46,700 nt of DNA from a bacterium (GTDB taxonomy: Bacteria > Desulfobacterota > Binatia > HRBIN30 > CADEER01), in the NCBI GenBank assembly GCA_030430165.1, contig JAUIGL010000051.1:1-46700 (forward strand), in the 5' to 3' direction. Of the stretch, positions 26,473 through 34,947 are shown one piece after another (position 1 is the stretch's first letter; every line of letters begins with the position of its first letter). The position numbers were made by a program, and so were the translations under genes. The notes beneath the pieces were generated by a model that was not told where the DNA came from, searched no databases, and saw only the letters and a program-made list of their open reading frames with translations.

Positions 26473-27177
26473 ATGGTCGATGCGAGTCTGGTCGAGGGCT
26501 TCGCCTGGTACTTCGTTTTTCTGTTCTCGGTAACCCTGCACGAGGCCGGGCACGCCTATGCCGCGATGCGGCTCGGCGACCTGACTGCCTACGAGGGCGG
26601 CCAGGTCTCGATCGACCCCTTGCCGCACATCCAGCGCGAGCCGTTCGGCATGGTGGTCTTGCCGCTGATCTCGGTTTTTTTCTTCGGCTGGCCCTTCGGT
26701 TTCGCCAGCGCTCCCTACGACCCCGCCTGGGCGCGCGCCTACCCGAAGCGGGCGGCATGGATGTCGCTCGCCGGGCCGGCGGCCAATCTGCTGCTGGTCG
26801 GTGTCGCCGCGGCGGTCATCTGGGCGGGCATCTTCATCGGCATTTTCGACAACCCGAGCCACCTCCGTTTCGCGCGTGTCGTCGCCGGGACGTCGCCGGG
26901 CATTCTCGACACGGTGGCGCTGTTCGTTGGGATGTTCTTCACGTTGAACTTGTTGCTGCTCGTGTTGAACCTGATTCCCGTGCCGCCGCTCGACGGCAGC
27001 GGAGCGCTGCCGTTGTTGCTGTCGGACTCCGCCGCCGAGCGCTACCAGGATGCATTGATGGGATCGCCGTTGGCTTGGTTCGGGATCCTGATCGCGTGGA
27101 ACTTGTTCGACGTGATCTTCGACCCGATCTTCATGTTCGCGATCGAGCTCCTCTATCCCTGGGCCAACTACTCCTAG
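26473..27177 (+). CDS. Site-2 protease family (M50) membrane metalloprotease
   Basis: A 234-residue multi-pass protein with HEAGH at residues 23-27 in the first helix (zinc ligands and catalytic Glu24) and PVPPLDGSG with Asp174 in a later helix, matching the HExxH plus distal D-G of S2P/FtsH-independent intramembrane proteases. A SLAGPAANLLL helix is also family-typical. It lacks PDZ domains and is short, like the FpvS/Rv-type minimal group. Substrates are unknown. It ends at array D, tail-to-tail with the TonB receptor. Confidence 0.85.
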   Translation: MVDASLVEGFAWYFVFLFSVTLHEAGHAYAAMRLGDLTAYEGGQVSIDPLPHIQREPFGMVVLPLISVFFFGWPFGFASAPYDPAWARAYPKRAAWMSLAGPAANLLLVGVAAAVIWAGIFIGIFDNPSHLRFARVVAGTSPGILDTVALFVGMFFTLNLLLLVLNLIPVPPLDGSGALPLLLSDSAAERYQDALMGSPLAWFGILIAWNLFDVIFDPIFMFAIELLYPWANYS

Positions 27178-27195
27178 AGCGCGCCTCCGCCGCGC

Positions 27196-27278
27196 GTCCC
27201 AGACGCGGCTGACGCCGCGCGTCCCAAGCTCGCGCTTTGCGCTTCGCGTCCCAAGCTCGGCTGGCGCTGCGCGTTTTT
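27196..27278. repeat. Hairpin array D, GTCCCAAG variant, with T-tract
   Basis: Three same-direction linkers, GTCCCAGA (27196), GTCCCAAG (27221) and GTCCCAAG (27248), join GC-rich inverted repeats such as CGCGGC-TGAC-GCCGCG (27204-27219). The tract ends in TTTTT at 27274-27278, directly at the stop codon of the convergent TonB receptor gene. It differs from arrays A-C by one base in the linker and by having no reversed half. The final hairpin plus T-run could terminate plus-strand transcription. Confidence 0.7.
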
Positions 27279-29193
27279 ACAGGATTAGCTCGATGCCGGC
27301 TCGGGGGCGGATGCCGACGACCGGGAAGCCGAGGATTTCTTCGTAGTGGCTGTCGGTGAGGTTGTCGATTGCCAGGTAGATGCCGAGGTGGTCGAGCGGG
27401 CGCCAGGCGAGGGCGAGGTCGAAGCGTTGGTAGGCGGGGATGCGGACCGGATCGGGGCCGGTTGGTGCCGCGGTGTCGGTGGTGTCGCCGACGAAGAGGG
27501 CCTGCAGGTTGGCTTCGACGGATTCGATCGGCGACCAGGTGATGCCGAAGCCGCCGCGCCATTGCGGTCGGTTGCGCAGGCGTTGGCTGTCGCTCGAGCC
27601 GGCGCGCCGGCCGGTGGCGTCGAGGTAGGTGGTGTGCAGGCGGAGGTCGAGGCTGTCGAACGGACGCGCGCGCATTTCGAGCTCGGCGCCGCGCGAGTCG
27701 GTGTCGTCGAGGTTGGCGAGGCTGAAGGTCTCGGCGTCGAAGTCGATCAGGCCCGAGACGTCGATGTCGAAATAGGTGATGCGCAGATCGATGCGCTCGT
27801 CCCACAGCGGCTGCTCGACGCCGACGTCGAAGCCCTTGCTGCGCTCGGGGCGCAGGTTGGGATTGCCGGCGAGCGGGCTGGCGAGGGCGAAGAAGCTCGG
27901 CAGCTTGAACCCCTGACCCCAGCTCGTGTGCAGGTTGGTGTCCAGCTTCGGGACTACGTACGACACGCCCACCCGCGGCAGCAGCTCCTCGGAGCGTCCC
28001 TCGGGCAGGTCGACTCGCAGTCCGGCGAGCACCGTGACGCCGATCGGGGTCGACCAATAGAGCTCGGTGAAGGGGGCGATGACGTGGCGGTCGAGATCGA
28101 AGTCGCCGGGGATCAGGGTGCCGAACAGATCGATGTCACCGCGGCTGCGCCCGTCCTCCTGGTAGGCATCGCTGCCGATGGTGACCTCGATCCCGTCGGC
28201 GAGCGTCGCCGTGCCGCTCAGCGATCCGGTGTAGCGAAGGTAGGTCTGGCGCGTGTCGGGCTCCCCGGGGTTGGCGGGGACGTCCTCGGCGGCGAAGACG
28301 GTCGGCGTGCTGCGCCACTCGATTCGCCGGTACACCTGTGCCCGCGCCGTGTAGTGGAACCGGCTGGTCGGCGCGTGCTCGAGGCGAATCGCCGCGGCGA
28401 GCTCCTCGGCGTCGCGCAGCTCCTTTTCTCGATTGATCGACAGGCGCGGTCCGCCGCTGAAGTCGGGGAAGGCTTCGCCGCGCGAGTCGGAGTAGCGCAG
28501 GGTGCCGCGGACTTCGGCGTCGTCGGTCAAGGCGACTCCAAGGTGCGAGATGACCTCGCCACCGCGAAAGTTCCCGATCTCATCGGGGGTGCTCTCGTCG
28601 GTGTAGCTGCCGCCGAGTGACAGATCGATCGGACCGTTGCTGCCGCTGAGCATCGCGCGGCCGCGGTAGTAGCCGTCGCCGCCGCCGGAGAGATCGAGCG
28701 ACGCAGCGGTTTCGCGGGCGCCGCGTCGCGGGATGATGTTGATCGCACCGGCCATCGCCGCCGACCCGTGCACGGCCGAGATCGGGCCGCGGATGATCTC
28801 GACGCGATCGATGTCGAGCGCGGTGATGGTGGAGAAGTCGAAGGATCCGCCGCGCGCGTTGGTCTCGTCGTTGAGCGGGATTCCGTCGATCATGACCAGC
28901 GTGTGGTTGGGGTCGAGTCCGCGCGTGTAGACCGAGGAACGCCCGCCGCGAGCGCCGGGTTGATCGATGTGCAGTCCGGCGCGGTGGCGCAGGACGTCGG
29001 TCAGCGAGACCGAACGCAGCGGTTCGATGTCGGCGTACGGGACGACGTCCGTGGTCGCCGGCAGCTTGCCCACCGCGTGCGGCTCGCGCGATGCAGTGAC
29101 GACGATGTTGTCGACCGGCTGGTCGTCGGGGTGCGCGCGGGCGGCGGTGACGCCGATGCTCAGCAGGGTGACGAGGAGGAGGCGCGGCGACAT
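27277..29193 (-). CDS. TonB-dependent outer-membrane receptor (BtuB-like group)
   Basis: A 638-residue outer-membrane receptor. A signal peptide (MSPRLLLVTLLSIGVTAARA) is followed by a TonB box-like DNIVVTASR, a plug domain (SLTDVLRHRAGLHIDQPG, GLDPNHTLVMIDGIPLN, IDRVEIIRGPISAVHGSAAM, GAINII) and a beta-barrel ending in NLTDSHYEEILGFPVVGIRPRAGIELIL (in parts: NLTDSHYEEI, GFPVVGIRPR), which resembles cobalamin-type receptors. The ATG at 29191-29193 is chosen for its signal peptide and GGGAGGG upstream. An ATG at 29265 would add 24 polar residues. I see no cobalamin riboswitch in the leader, so the ligand is uncertain. Confidence 0.85.
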   Translation of the reverse strand: MSPRLLLVTLLSIGVTAARAHPDDQPVDNIVVTASREPHAVGKLPATTDVVPYADIEPLRSVSLTDVLRHRAGLHIDQPGARGGRSSVYTRGLDPNHTLVMIDGIPLNDETNARGGSFDFSTITALDIDRVEIIRGPISAVHGSAAMAGAINIIPRRGARETAASLDLSGGGDGYYRGRAMLSGSNGPIDLSLGGSYTDESTPDEIGNFRGGEVISHLGVALTDDAEVRGTLRYSDSRGEAFPDFSGGPRLSINREKELRDAEELAAAIRLEHAPTSRFHYTARAQVYRRIEWRSTPTVFAAEDVPANPGEPDTRQTYLRYTGSLSGTATLADGIEVTIGSDAYQEDGRSRGDIDLFGTLIPGDFDLDRHVIAPFTELYWSTPIGVTVLAGLRVDLPEGRSEELLPRVGVSYVVPKLDTNLHTSWGQGFKLPSFFALASPLAGNPNLRPERSKGFDVGVEQPLWDERIDLRITYFDIDVSGLIDFDAETFSLANLDDTDSRGAELEMRARPFDSLDLRLHTTYLDATGRRAGSSDSQRLRNRPQWRGGFGITWSPIESVEANLQALFVGDTTDTAAPTGPDPVRIPAYQRFDLALAWRPLDHLGIYLAIDNLTDSHYEEILGFPVVGIRPRAGIELIL

Positions 29194-29328
29194 CGGAACA
29201 GCCCTCCCATGCGGCCGGTGGCGACGCAACGGCCGGGTCGCCGTGAGGTTGTTGCGGTTCGCCATGCCATCGACCCCCGGCCGAGCGGTGGCCTTGCGGC
29301 GGCACCGCCGCCGCCGCCTCCTCGCCGG

Positions 29329-31188
29329 CTACGTTGTCGGGAGATCCTCGTGGAACGGCATCGTGAGAGAGTAGATCCCTCCTTCGAGATGGCTGCGGAT
29401 GTTCAGGCCGGACTTGTGGAAGACGTGGAGCATCGCCTTGTTCTCGGCAAGAACTTCGGCGGTGAATCCGCTGACGCCCTTGGCGCGGGCGATGGCGATC
29501 AGCTGCTTCAGCAACGCGGTGCCCAGGCCCTTGCCTTGCCAGTCGTCGCGCAGCACGAATGCGGCCTCCGCGAAGTTGGTGCCCGGGTCGAGATGATACC
29601 GAGCCACGCCGACGATTTCCGACTCGCCTTCCTCGGGTTGGGTCTCGATAGCGAGCGCCATGCGCGCTTCGTAGTCGACGTCCATGTAGTACATCAGGGT
29701 TCGGTGGGGCATGCTCGTGATCACTTGCATCCAGCGTTTGTACTTGGCTTCGTCCGACAGGGTGTAGAAGAGGTCGGCCATTTTGTTCTCGTCGGTGATG
29801 CGGATCGGTCGGACGAGGACTTTGCCGGCGCTCGTTTCGATGAGTGCCTCGTATTCTTTCGGATAGCGCTCGCGGCCGACGACCTGGTCCGCGAACACGT
29901 AGTGCCGAGCCTTGGCGGCGTCGAGCAGGTCGTTGCGCACGTCGGGGTGGGCGATCGAGATCAGCGCGAGCGCCCGCTCGCGAACCGATCGGCCTTGCAG
30001 GTCGGCGATGCCGTACTCGGTCACCACGTAGCGGACGTCGCCGCGCGACGTGACCACCCCGGCGCCGGGATCGAGTGTGGTGACGATGCGGCTGACCGCG
30101 CCGTCTTTGGCAGTCGAGCGCAGGGCAATGATCGGCTTGCCGTCCGGACACATCGCGGCCCCGCGGATGAAGTCGACCTGGCCGCCGATGCCGGAATAGA
30201 AGCGGTCGCCGATCGAGTCGGCGCAGACCTGGCCGGTGACGTCGACCTGCAGCGCGCTGTTGATCGCGATCATCTTGTGCTGCCGGGCGATGTTGACGGG
30301 GTTGTTGGTGAAGTCGGAGGGCTTGAACGTAAACACCGGGTTGTGGTCGACGAATCGGTAGACCCGCTCCGTGCCGAAGGTGAAAGACGAGGTGACCTTG
30401 TTGGGGTGCATCGTCTTGTAGCGGCCGGTTATGTTACCGCTTTCGAGAAGGTCGATGACGCCGTCCGAGAACATCTCGGTCCAGATTCCGAGATCGCTGC
30501 GATCGCCCAGATAGCCGACCACGGCGTCCGGCAAAACCCCGATCCCGAGCTGCAGCGTGGCGCCGTCCTCGACCAGGGTCGCGACGTTGCGCCCGATCTC
30601 GTCGGCGGCGTCGTCGGCTTCCTCGCGCGGCACCTCGGGCAGAGCGCGGTCGACAGCGACCCAGGCGTCGATCGCGTCGACCGGAAGAAAGCCGGCGCCG
30701 TGCACCACTGGCATGCGCGGGTTGACTTCGGCGATCACCAACTCGGCCGTCTCCACCGCGGTGAGCACGACGTCGACCGAAACGCCGAGATTGACGAAGC
30801 CGAAGCGGTCCGGCGGCGTCACCTGGATGAGCGCGACGTCGACCGGGAGGCGGCCCGAGCGAATCAGCGCGGGAATCTGTGAAAGGAACACTGGAGTGTA
30901 GTCGGCGCGTCCCTGGTGTACCGCCTCGCGAACGTTGCCGCCGATGAAGAAGGCATTGTGCCGGAAGCGATCCTGGAAGCCCGGAGCCACGTATGGTGCC
31001 GGCCCGAGGGTGAGCAAATGGACGATGGTGTTGTCGGAGAAGCGGTTGGCGTCGGCGACCAGTTGCTCGATCAGGCCGACCGGCTCGGCGGCGCCGGAGC
31101 CGACGAAGATGTGTCGGCCGGGCGGAATCATTGCGACCGCCTCCTGCACGGTGCACTGCTTGTCCGCGAAAGGGCGCTGCGATCTCAT
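29329..31188 (-). CDS. Acetyl-CoA hydrolase/transferase fused to a GNAT acetyltransferase domain
   Basis: A 619-residue fusion. Residues 1 to about 430 form a family-I CoA-transferase of the 4-hydroxybutyrate/acetate type: GATLQLGIGVLPDAVV, then WTEMFSDG with Glu238, which coincides with the catalytic glutamate position of clostridial 4-hydroxybutyrate CoA-transferase, and VTEYGIADLQGRS at about 389-401. From about residue 455 a GNAT domain follows, with FVLRDDWQGKGLGTALLKQL holding the acetyl-CoA-binding Q-G-K-G-L-G-T loop, ending in TAEVLAENKAMLHVFHKSG. Such fusions suggest lysine-acetylation control or acyl transfer coupled to CoA exchange. ATG at 31188; GTG one codon earlier is possible. 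Confidence 0.87.
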   Translation of the reverse strand: MRSQRPFADKQCTVQEAVAMIPPGRHIFVGSGAAEPVGLIEQLVADANRFSDNTIVHLLTLGPAPYVAPGFQDRFRHNAFFIGGNVREAVHQGRADYTPVFLSQIPALIRSGRLPVDVALIQVTPPDRFGFVNLGVSVDVVLTAVETAELVIAEVNPRMPVVHGAGFLPVDAIDAWVAVDRALPEVPREEADDAADEIGRNVATLVEDGATLQLGIGVLPDAVVGYLGDRSDLGIWTEMFSDGVIDLLESGNITGRYKTMHPNKVTSSFTFGTERVYRFVDHNPVFTFKPSDFTNNPVNIARQHKMIAINSALQVDVTGQVCADSIGDRFYSGIGGQVDFIRGAAMCPDGKPIIALRSTAKDGAVSRIVTTLDPGAGVVTSRGDVRYVVTEYGIADLQGRSVRERALALISIAHPDVRNDLLDAAKARHYVFADQVVGRERYPKEYEALIETSAGKVLVRPIRITDENKMADLFYTLSDEAKYKRWMQVITSMPHRTLMYYMDVDYEARMALAIETQPEEGESEIVGVARYHLDPGTNFAEAAFVLRDDWQGKGLGTALLKQLIAIARAKGVSGFTAEVLAENKAMLHVFHKSGLNIRSHLEGGIYSLTMPFHEDLPTT

Positions 31189-31310
31189 CACGAGTCAGCT
31201 CATGCCACCCGGTGGGGTTCGCAGGCAAGCGCATCGGTCGAGGTCGCCTGAGTGCGGCCCTGGCGAAGTGGTGCTTGGGAGGCCGCTCGCGCCGTGCTAG
31301 GGCCGGCTCC

Positions 31311-31664
31311 ATGCACTTCCTCTCCTGGGTCATGGCGGCGGTTTTCGCGCTGGCGGTCGCCGTGCAGTGGAACGATCCCGACCCCTTGGGCTGGATGCTG
31401 ATTTACGGTGCCGCAGCCTCGGTGTCGGTATGCGCCGCGGCCGGCGTCTCGTTGCCGCGGATTACGCTGGCACTGGCGATCGCGTACGCCATCGCGGCGC
31501 TCTATCTCCTGCCCGCGATCCTGTCGTCGGACCTCGGCGCCTACACCTCGTTCAAGATGCGATCGACCGACGATGAAGTGGCGCGCGAGTGCGTCGGTCT
31601 GATTCTCTGCGCGGTGTGGATGGCGGTGCTGTGGCGTAGCCAGACGCGATCCGAAAGTCATTGA
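31311..31664 (+). CDS. TMEM220-like small membrane protein
   Basis: A 117-residue protein with four hydrophobic helices. VMAAVFALAVAVQWNDPDPLGWMLIYGAAA (in parts: VQWNDPDPLGWM and LIYGAAA) matches the transmembrane family 220 signature, in which a first helix is followed by Q-x-N-D-P-D and W-x-x-I-Y. Function is unknown in all known members. The ATG at 31311 starts directly at the first helix. It is divergent from the CoA-transferase fusion and ends 2 bases before hairpin array B. Confidence 0.78.
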   Translation: MHFLSWVMAAVFALAVAVQWNDPDPLGWMLIYGAAASVSVCAAAGVSLPRITLALAIAYAIAALYLLPAILSSDLGAYTSFKMRSTDDEVARECVGLILCAVWMAVLWRSQTRSESH

Positions 31665-31665
31665 T

Positions 31666-31797
31666 GTCCAAAGAGCGGGCTGCGCCCGCTCGGCCAAACC
31701 TCGGCTTGCGTCCAAAGCGGCGCTGCGGGCCGCGGCCAAAGCTTGGCTGGTCGCTGCGCGCGCTCTTTGGACGACCGGTAAGAGCCGGTCTTTTGAC
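31666..31797. repeat. Hairpin array B (GTCCAAAG/CTTTGGAC family)
   Basis: Forward linkers GTCCAAAG (31666), GGCCAAAC (31692), GTCCAAAG (31710) and GGCCAAAG (31734) are followed by reversed CTTTGGAC (31765) and degenerate CTTTTGAC (31790). Hairpins between them include AGCGGGC-TGC-GCCCGCT (31674-31690) and GACCGG-TAAGAG-CCGGTC (31773-31790). The array fills the 150-bp gap between the convergent TMEM220-like and SDR genes. Confidence 0.85.
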
Positions 31798-31814
31798 GGG
31801 CCGGCGAGGCCGCC

Positions 31815-32594
31815 TCAACGCGCCGTCCAGCCGCCGTCGACGGGGAGTGTGATGCCGGTGACGTAGCTGCCGGCGGAGCTGGCGAGGAAGAGGAGGGCGC
31901 CGTCCAACTCGTCGCTGCGGCCGGGGCGCCGCATCGGGGTGTTGCGCTCGATCCAGGCGCGCGACTTTTCGTCGGCGAACATGTCGGCGGTGAGCTCGCT
32001 CTCGAAGTAGGCGGGCGCGATCGCGTTGACGCGCACGCCGTGCTTGGCCCATTGCACGGCGAGCTCGCGGGTGAGGCCGACCAGGGCCGACTTCGATGCG
32101 ACGTAGGCCGCTTGGTTGTTGGGGGCGGCGGCGACCAGGCCGTGCACCGACGCGATGTTGACGATGCTGCCGTGCCCGCGCTCGATCATGCCGCGCGCGA
32201 TCCGCGTGGCGAGGTGGAACACCGCGCGCTGGTTGATTGCGATGATTCGGTCGTACTCTTCCATCGCCTCGCCCTCGGCGGCGATGCCGCCGTCGCTGGC
32301 ACCGGCGTTGTTCACCAGAATGTCGATCTGCCCGCAGCGTTGGATCAGGCCGTTGACCGCCGTATCGTCGCTGATGTCGCAGGGCTCGGCGCGCACGCCC
32401 GGAATCTCGGCGGCGAGCTCCTGCAATCGGTCGGCGCGGCGCGCGGTGACGATCACTTCCGCGCCAGCTGCCGCCAGGACTCGGGCGAATCGGGCGCCGA
32501 GCCCGCTCGATGCCCCGGTGACCAGGGCGGTCTGCCCGTCGAGACGAAAAAGTTCGAGCGGCGTTGGGGTTTCTGCCATCGGGCCTAGGTACAT
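31815..32594 (-). CDS. Short-chain dehydrogenase/reductase (SDR)
   Basis: A 259-residue classical SDR. The nucleotide-binding motif is TGASSGLG at residues 26-33, NNAGAS follows, then GSIVNIASVHG, and the catalytic Tyr164-x3-Lys168 lies in AAYVASKSALVG. TARRADRL after the second strand, with Arg residues there, favours NADP(H). The C terminus ends VDGGWTAR as usual. The ATG at 32592-32594 has GGGAG six bases upstream; an ATG five codons later is also possible. It is divergent from the Rieske oxygenase across 127 bases containing a palindrome, so a role in the same pathway (alcohol or ketone oxidoreduction) is likely. Confidence 0.9.
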   Translation of the reverse strand: MYLGPMAETPTPLELFRLDGQTALVTGASSGLGARFARVLAAAGAEVIVTARRADRLQELAAEIPGVRAEPCDISDDTAVNGLIQRCGQIDILVNNAGASDGGIAAEGEAMEEYDRIIAINQRAVFHLATRIARGMIERGHGSIVNIASVHGLVAAAPNNQAAYVASKSALVGLTRELAVQWAKHGVRVNAIAPAYFESELTADMFADEKSRAWIERNTPMRRPGRSDELDGALLFLASSAGSYVTGITLPVDGGWTAR

Positions 32595-32637
32595 GAGAGG
32601 CTCCCGCGGCACCAGGGAGGCCGACATGGGGTAAAGA

Positions 32638-32653
32638 TTACAGCGCACTGTAA
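32638..32653. promoter_or_regulatory. Palindromic operator upstream of the Rieske oxygenase
   Basis: TTACAG-CGCA-CTGTAA, with 6-bp perfect arms, lies in the 127-bp divergent space between the SDR and Rieske genes. An extra half-site CTGTAA occurs at 32676-32681. The AT-rich arms stand out from the local GC-rich sequence. A TetR- or MarR-type dimer is the likely binder; no regulator gene is adjacent. Confidence 0.55.
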
Positions 32654-32721
32654 ACTTGCATGAGCCTGCACCTTGCTGTAATGAGACGGCTGTTCAATCT
32701 GATGTATGCAGGAGGTCCGCA

Positions 32722-33711
32722 ATGAGCACCGGCAACGGACATACCGAATTGCCGATCCCGAACGGCTGGTTCGCCGTCGCCTGGAGCCGCGACCTGGCCA
32801 AGGGCGAGGTGCGGCGGGCGCGCTACTTCGAGCAGGAGCTGGTCCTGTTCCGAACCCGTGAGGGGCGGGTGTACGTGTTGGACGCCTATTGTCCCCACCT
32901 CGGCGCGCATCTCGGCGAGGGCGGGCGAGTGATCGGCGAGACCATCCGCTGCCCGTTTCACGCCTGGCAGTTCGGCGGCGACGGGGTGTGCACCAACATT
33001 CCCTACTCGAAGAAGGCGCCGCCCAAGAAGGCGCGAGTGCGGTCCTGGCCGGTGGAGGAGCGCAACGGCTTCGTCTTCGTCTGGCACCACCACGAACAAG
33101 CACCGCCTGCGTGGGAGATTCCGCAGCTGCCGGAATTCAGCGATGCCAATTGGACCGAGCCGCGCACCTCCGAGCTGACCGTGCCCGTGCACATCCAGGA
33201 CATGGCCGAGAACAACTGCGACCCGGTGCACTTCCGCTTCGTCCACGGCAACCTGGCGCTCGGCGAGTCCTCGGTGACCCCCGGCGAAGAGAGCCACTAC
33301 TTCAGCGCCTGGAGCAAGACCAACCAAGAGACTCCGCTCGGCGCGTTCGACACCGAGCTCGAACGCGAGACCTGGGGCCTCGGGCTGGTTTCGGTGCGCA
33401 CCAAGGGAATCGGCGACGCCGGTTTGCTGATGCTGGCGGCGACCAGCCCGGTCGATCGCGCGACCACGACCTCGCGTTGGATCTTCACGGTGACCCAGGA
33501 CATGGCGGATCTCGCCGGCGAGGATTTCATCGCCGGCCTCGAGGCTGGAGTGCAGCAGGACATGCGCATCTGGAAGAACAAGATCCATCGCGCGAACCCG
33601 GTCCTTTGCGAGGCGGACACCGAGCTCGCGTTCTTTCGCAAGTGGGTTCGCCAGTTCTATCCCAACGATCGTCCGGTCCGCGTCGCGGATCTGAAAGAGG
33701 CGCGCGGATGA
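32722..33711 (+). CDS. Rieske non-haem iron oxygenase (KshA/DAF-36-like)
   Basis: A 329-residue oxygenase alpha subunit. The Rieske [2Fe-2S] site is CPH (Cys57, His59) and CPFH (Cys77, His80), with FGGDGVCTNIPYS after it. The mononuclear iron site is in NCDPVHFRFVHG (bridging Asp167, His170, His175). The segment after the Rieske domain (IPYSKKAPPKKARVRSWPV) and the C-terminal QQDMRIWKNK resemble 3-ketosteroid 9-alpha-hydroxylase KshA and the DAF-36/Neverland sterol 7-desaturases. Electrons need a separate reductase, not encoded here. AGGAGG precedes the ATG at 32722. The stop overlaps the amidohydrolase start (ATGA). A sterol substrate is inferred only. Confidence 0.88.
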   Translation: MSTGNGHTELPIPNGWFAVAWSRDLAKGEVRRARYFEQELVLFRTREGRVYVLDAYCPHLGAHLGEGGRVIGETIRCPFHAWQFGGDGVCTNIPYSKKAPPKKARVRSWPVEERNGFVFVWHHHEQAPPAWEIPQLPEFSDANWTEPRTSELTVPVHIQDMAENNCDPVHFRFVHGNLALGESSVTPGEESHYFSAWSKTNQETPLGAFDTELERETWGLGLVSVRTKGIGDAGLLMLAATSPVDRATTTSRWIFTVTQDMADLAGEDFIAGLEAGVQQDMRIWKNKIHRANPVLCEADTELAFFRKWVRQFYPNDRPVRVADLKEARG

Positions 33712-34928
33712 GCAAGTATCTGGTCATTTCCTCCGATTGCCATGCCGGCCTGCCGCCGGAGCGGTACCGTGACTACGTCGACCCCGAGTACCGCGAGACC
33801 TTCGACCTGGCGTTGCCGGTGCAGATGGAGATGCTCTCCCAGGCATCCGAGAAGTTTCTCGTCGCCGACATCAATCGCGAATGGCGGCGCGGTCGCGAGC
33901 GTCAGCTCGCCGGCGCCTGGGACCACGCCGAGCGCGTCGAGGTGCTCGACGGCGACGGCATCGCCGGCGAGATCATTTTCCCCGACGGTATCACCGAGTC
34001 GAACACGCCGCCGTTCGGCGCCGGCCTTTCCTTGCCGACCGAAGACGTCGATCCCAATCTGCAGTGGGCCGGCGCGCGCGCTCACAACCGCTGGATGGCG
34101 GAGCTGTGCGGCCTGGCGCCGGAACGACGCGCCGGAGTCGCCATCGTGCCGGCGCTGTGGGACGTCGACGAGGCCGTGCGCGAGGTCGAGTGGGCGCGCG
34201 ACAACGGGCTCAAGGGAGTGCTGCTACCGTGCATGTGGGGCAAGCTGGCGCCGTACCACCACCCCAAGTACGACCCGCTGTGGGCGGCATGCCAGGATCT
34301 CGGCCTGGTGGCGCATTTTCACTCGGGCCCGGCGCCGACCGAGGACTACTTCGGCGGCTCGTTGTTCGCACCCGCCGACGGCGAAGAGCAGGTCGAGCTG
34401 CCGGGCGCGGTGGGAATCTATATCTCCGAGGTCGCCTGGTGGAATGTGCGGCCGCTGACCTTCCTGATCTGGGGCGGGGTGTTCGAACGCTTCCCGAAGA
34501 TCAAGGTGGCGATCACCGAGGGGACTTCGATCTGGGTGCCGTCGTACCTCGAGCTGCTCGATCAGCGCTACGGCGTGACCCCGTACAGCGCCAAGCTGGG
34601 CGACTTCACCAGCCACCTGTCGATGAAGCCGAGCGAGTACTTCGCTCGCAACGTCATGGTGGGCGCTTCCTGCATGCCGCGCCGCGAAGCCGAGCTGCGC
34701 AACGAAATCGGCGTCGGCAACATCATGTGGGGCTCCGACTATCCGCACCCCGAGGGCTCGTGGCCACAGACCAGGGATCAAATGGTCGAGACCTTCCACG
34801 GCCTGCCCGAATCGGATATCGCGGCGATGCTCGGCGGCAACGCCGCCAGCTTCTACGGCTTCGACCGCGAGGCCCTGCAACCACTGGTCGACCGGATCGG
34901 CCCGGACAAATCCTGGTTCAACGCCTGA
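33708..34928 (+). CDS. Amidohydrolase-2 family metal-dependent hydrolase/decarboxylase
   Basis: A 406-residue TIM-barrel amidohydrolase of the ACMSD-like group. The N-terminal metal motif reads SSDCHAG, with D-x-H in place of the usual H-x-H, a frequent variant. GLKGVLLP, LGLVAHFHSG and MWGSDYPHPEGSWP are the other conserved barrel blocks, and GGNAASFYGFD closes the domain. Members hydrolyse or decarboxylate cyclic and carboxylated intermediates. It is co-translated with the Rieske oxygenase (4-bp overlap) and should act on its product. Confidence 0.88.
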   Translation: MSKYLVISSDCHAGLPPERYRDYVDPEYRETFDLALPVQMEMLSQASEKFLVADINREWRRGRERQLAGAWDHAERVEVLDGDGIAGEIIFPDGITESNTPPFGAGLSLPTEDVDPNLQWAGARAHNRWMAELCGLAPERRAGVAIVPALWDVDEAVREVEWARDNGLKGVLLPCMWGKLAPYHHPKYDPLWAACQDLGLVAHFHSGPAPTEDYFGGSLFAPADGEEQVELPGAVGIYISEVAWWNVRPLTFLIWGGVFERFPKIKVAITEGTSIWVPSYLELLDQRYGVTPYSAKLGDFTSHLSMKPSEYFARNVMVGASCMPRREAELRNEIGVGNIMWGSDYPHPEGSWPQTRDQMVETFHGLPESDIAAMLGGNAASFYGFDREALQPLVDRIGPDKSWFNA

Positions 34929-34947
34929 GCCGGGGAAAGGAAGAGCG

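Noticed and set aside
29194-29265. N-terminal extension of the TonB receptor from the ATG at 29265
   Set aside because: The extra 24 residues are polar and would precede the signal peptide; the ATG at 29193 has a GGGAGGG site and a normal signal sequence.
29194-29328. Cobalamin riboswitch upstream of the TonB receptor
   Set aside because: The receptor looks BtuB-like, but the conserved B12-box and core elements are not visible in the 135-base leader.
31666-31797. tRNA or structured non-coding RNA gene cluster
   Set aside because: The hairpins have three- to six-base loops and variable stems with no cloverleaf, anticodon or CCA pattern.
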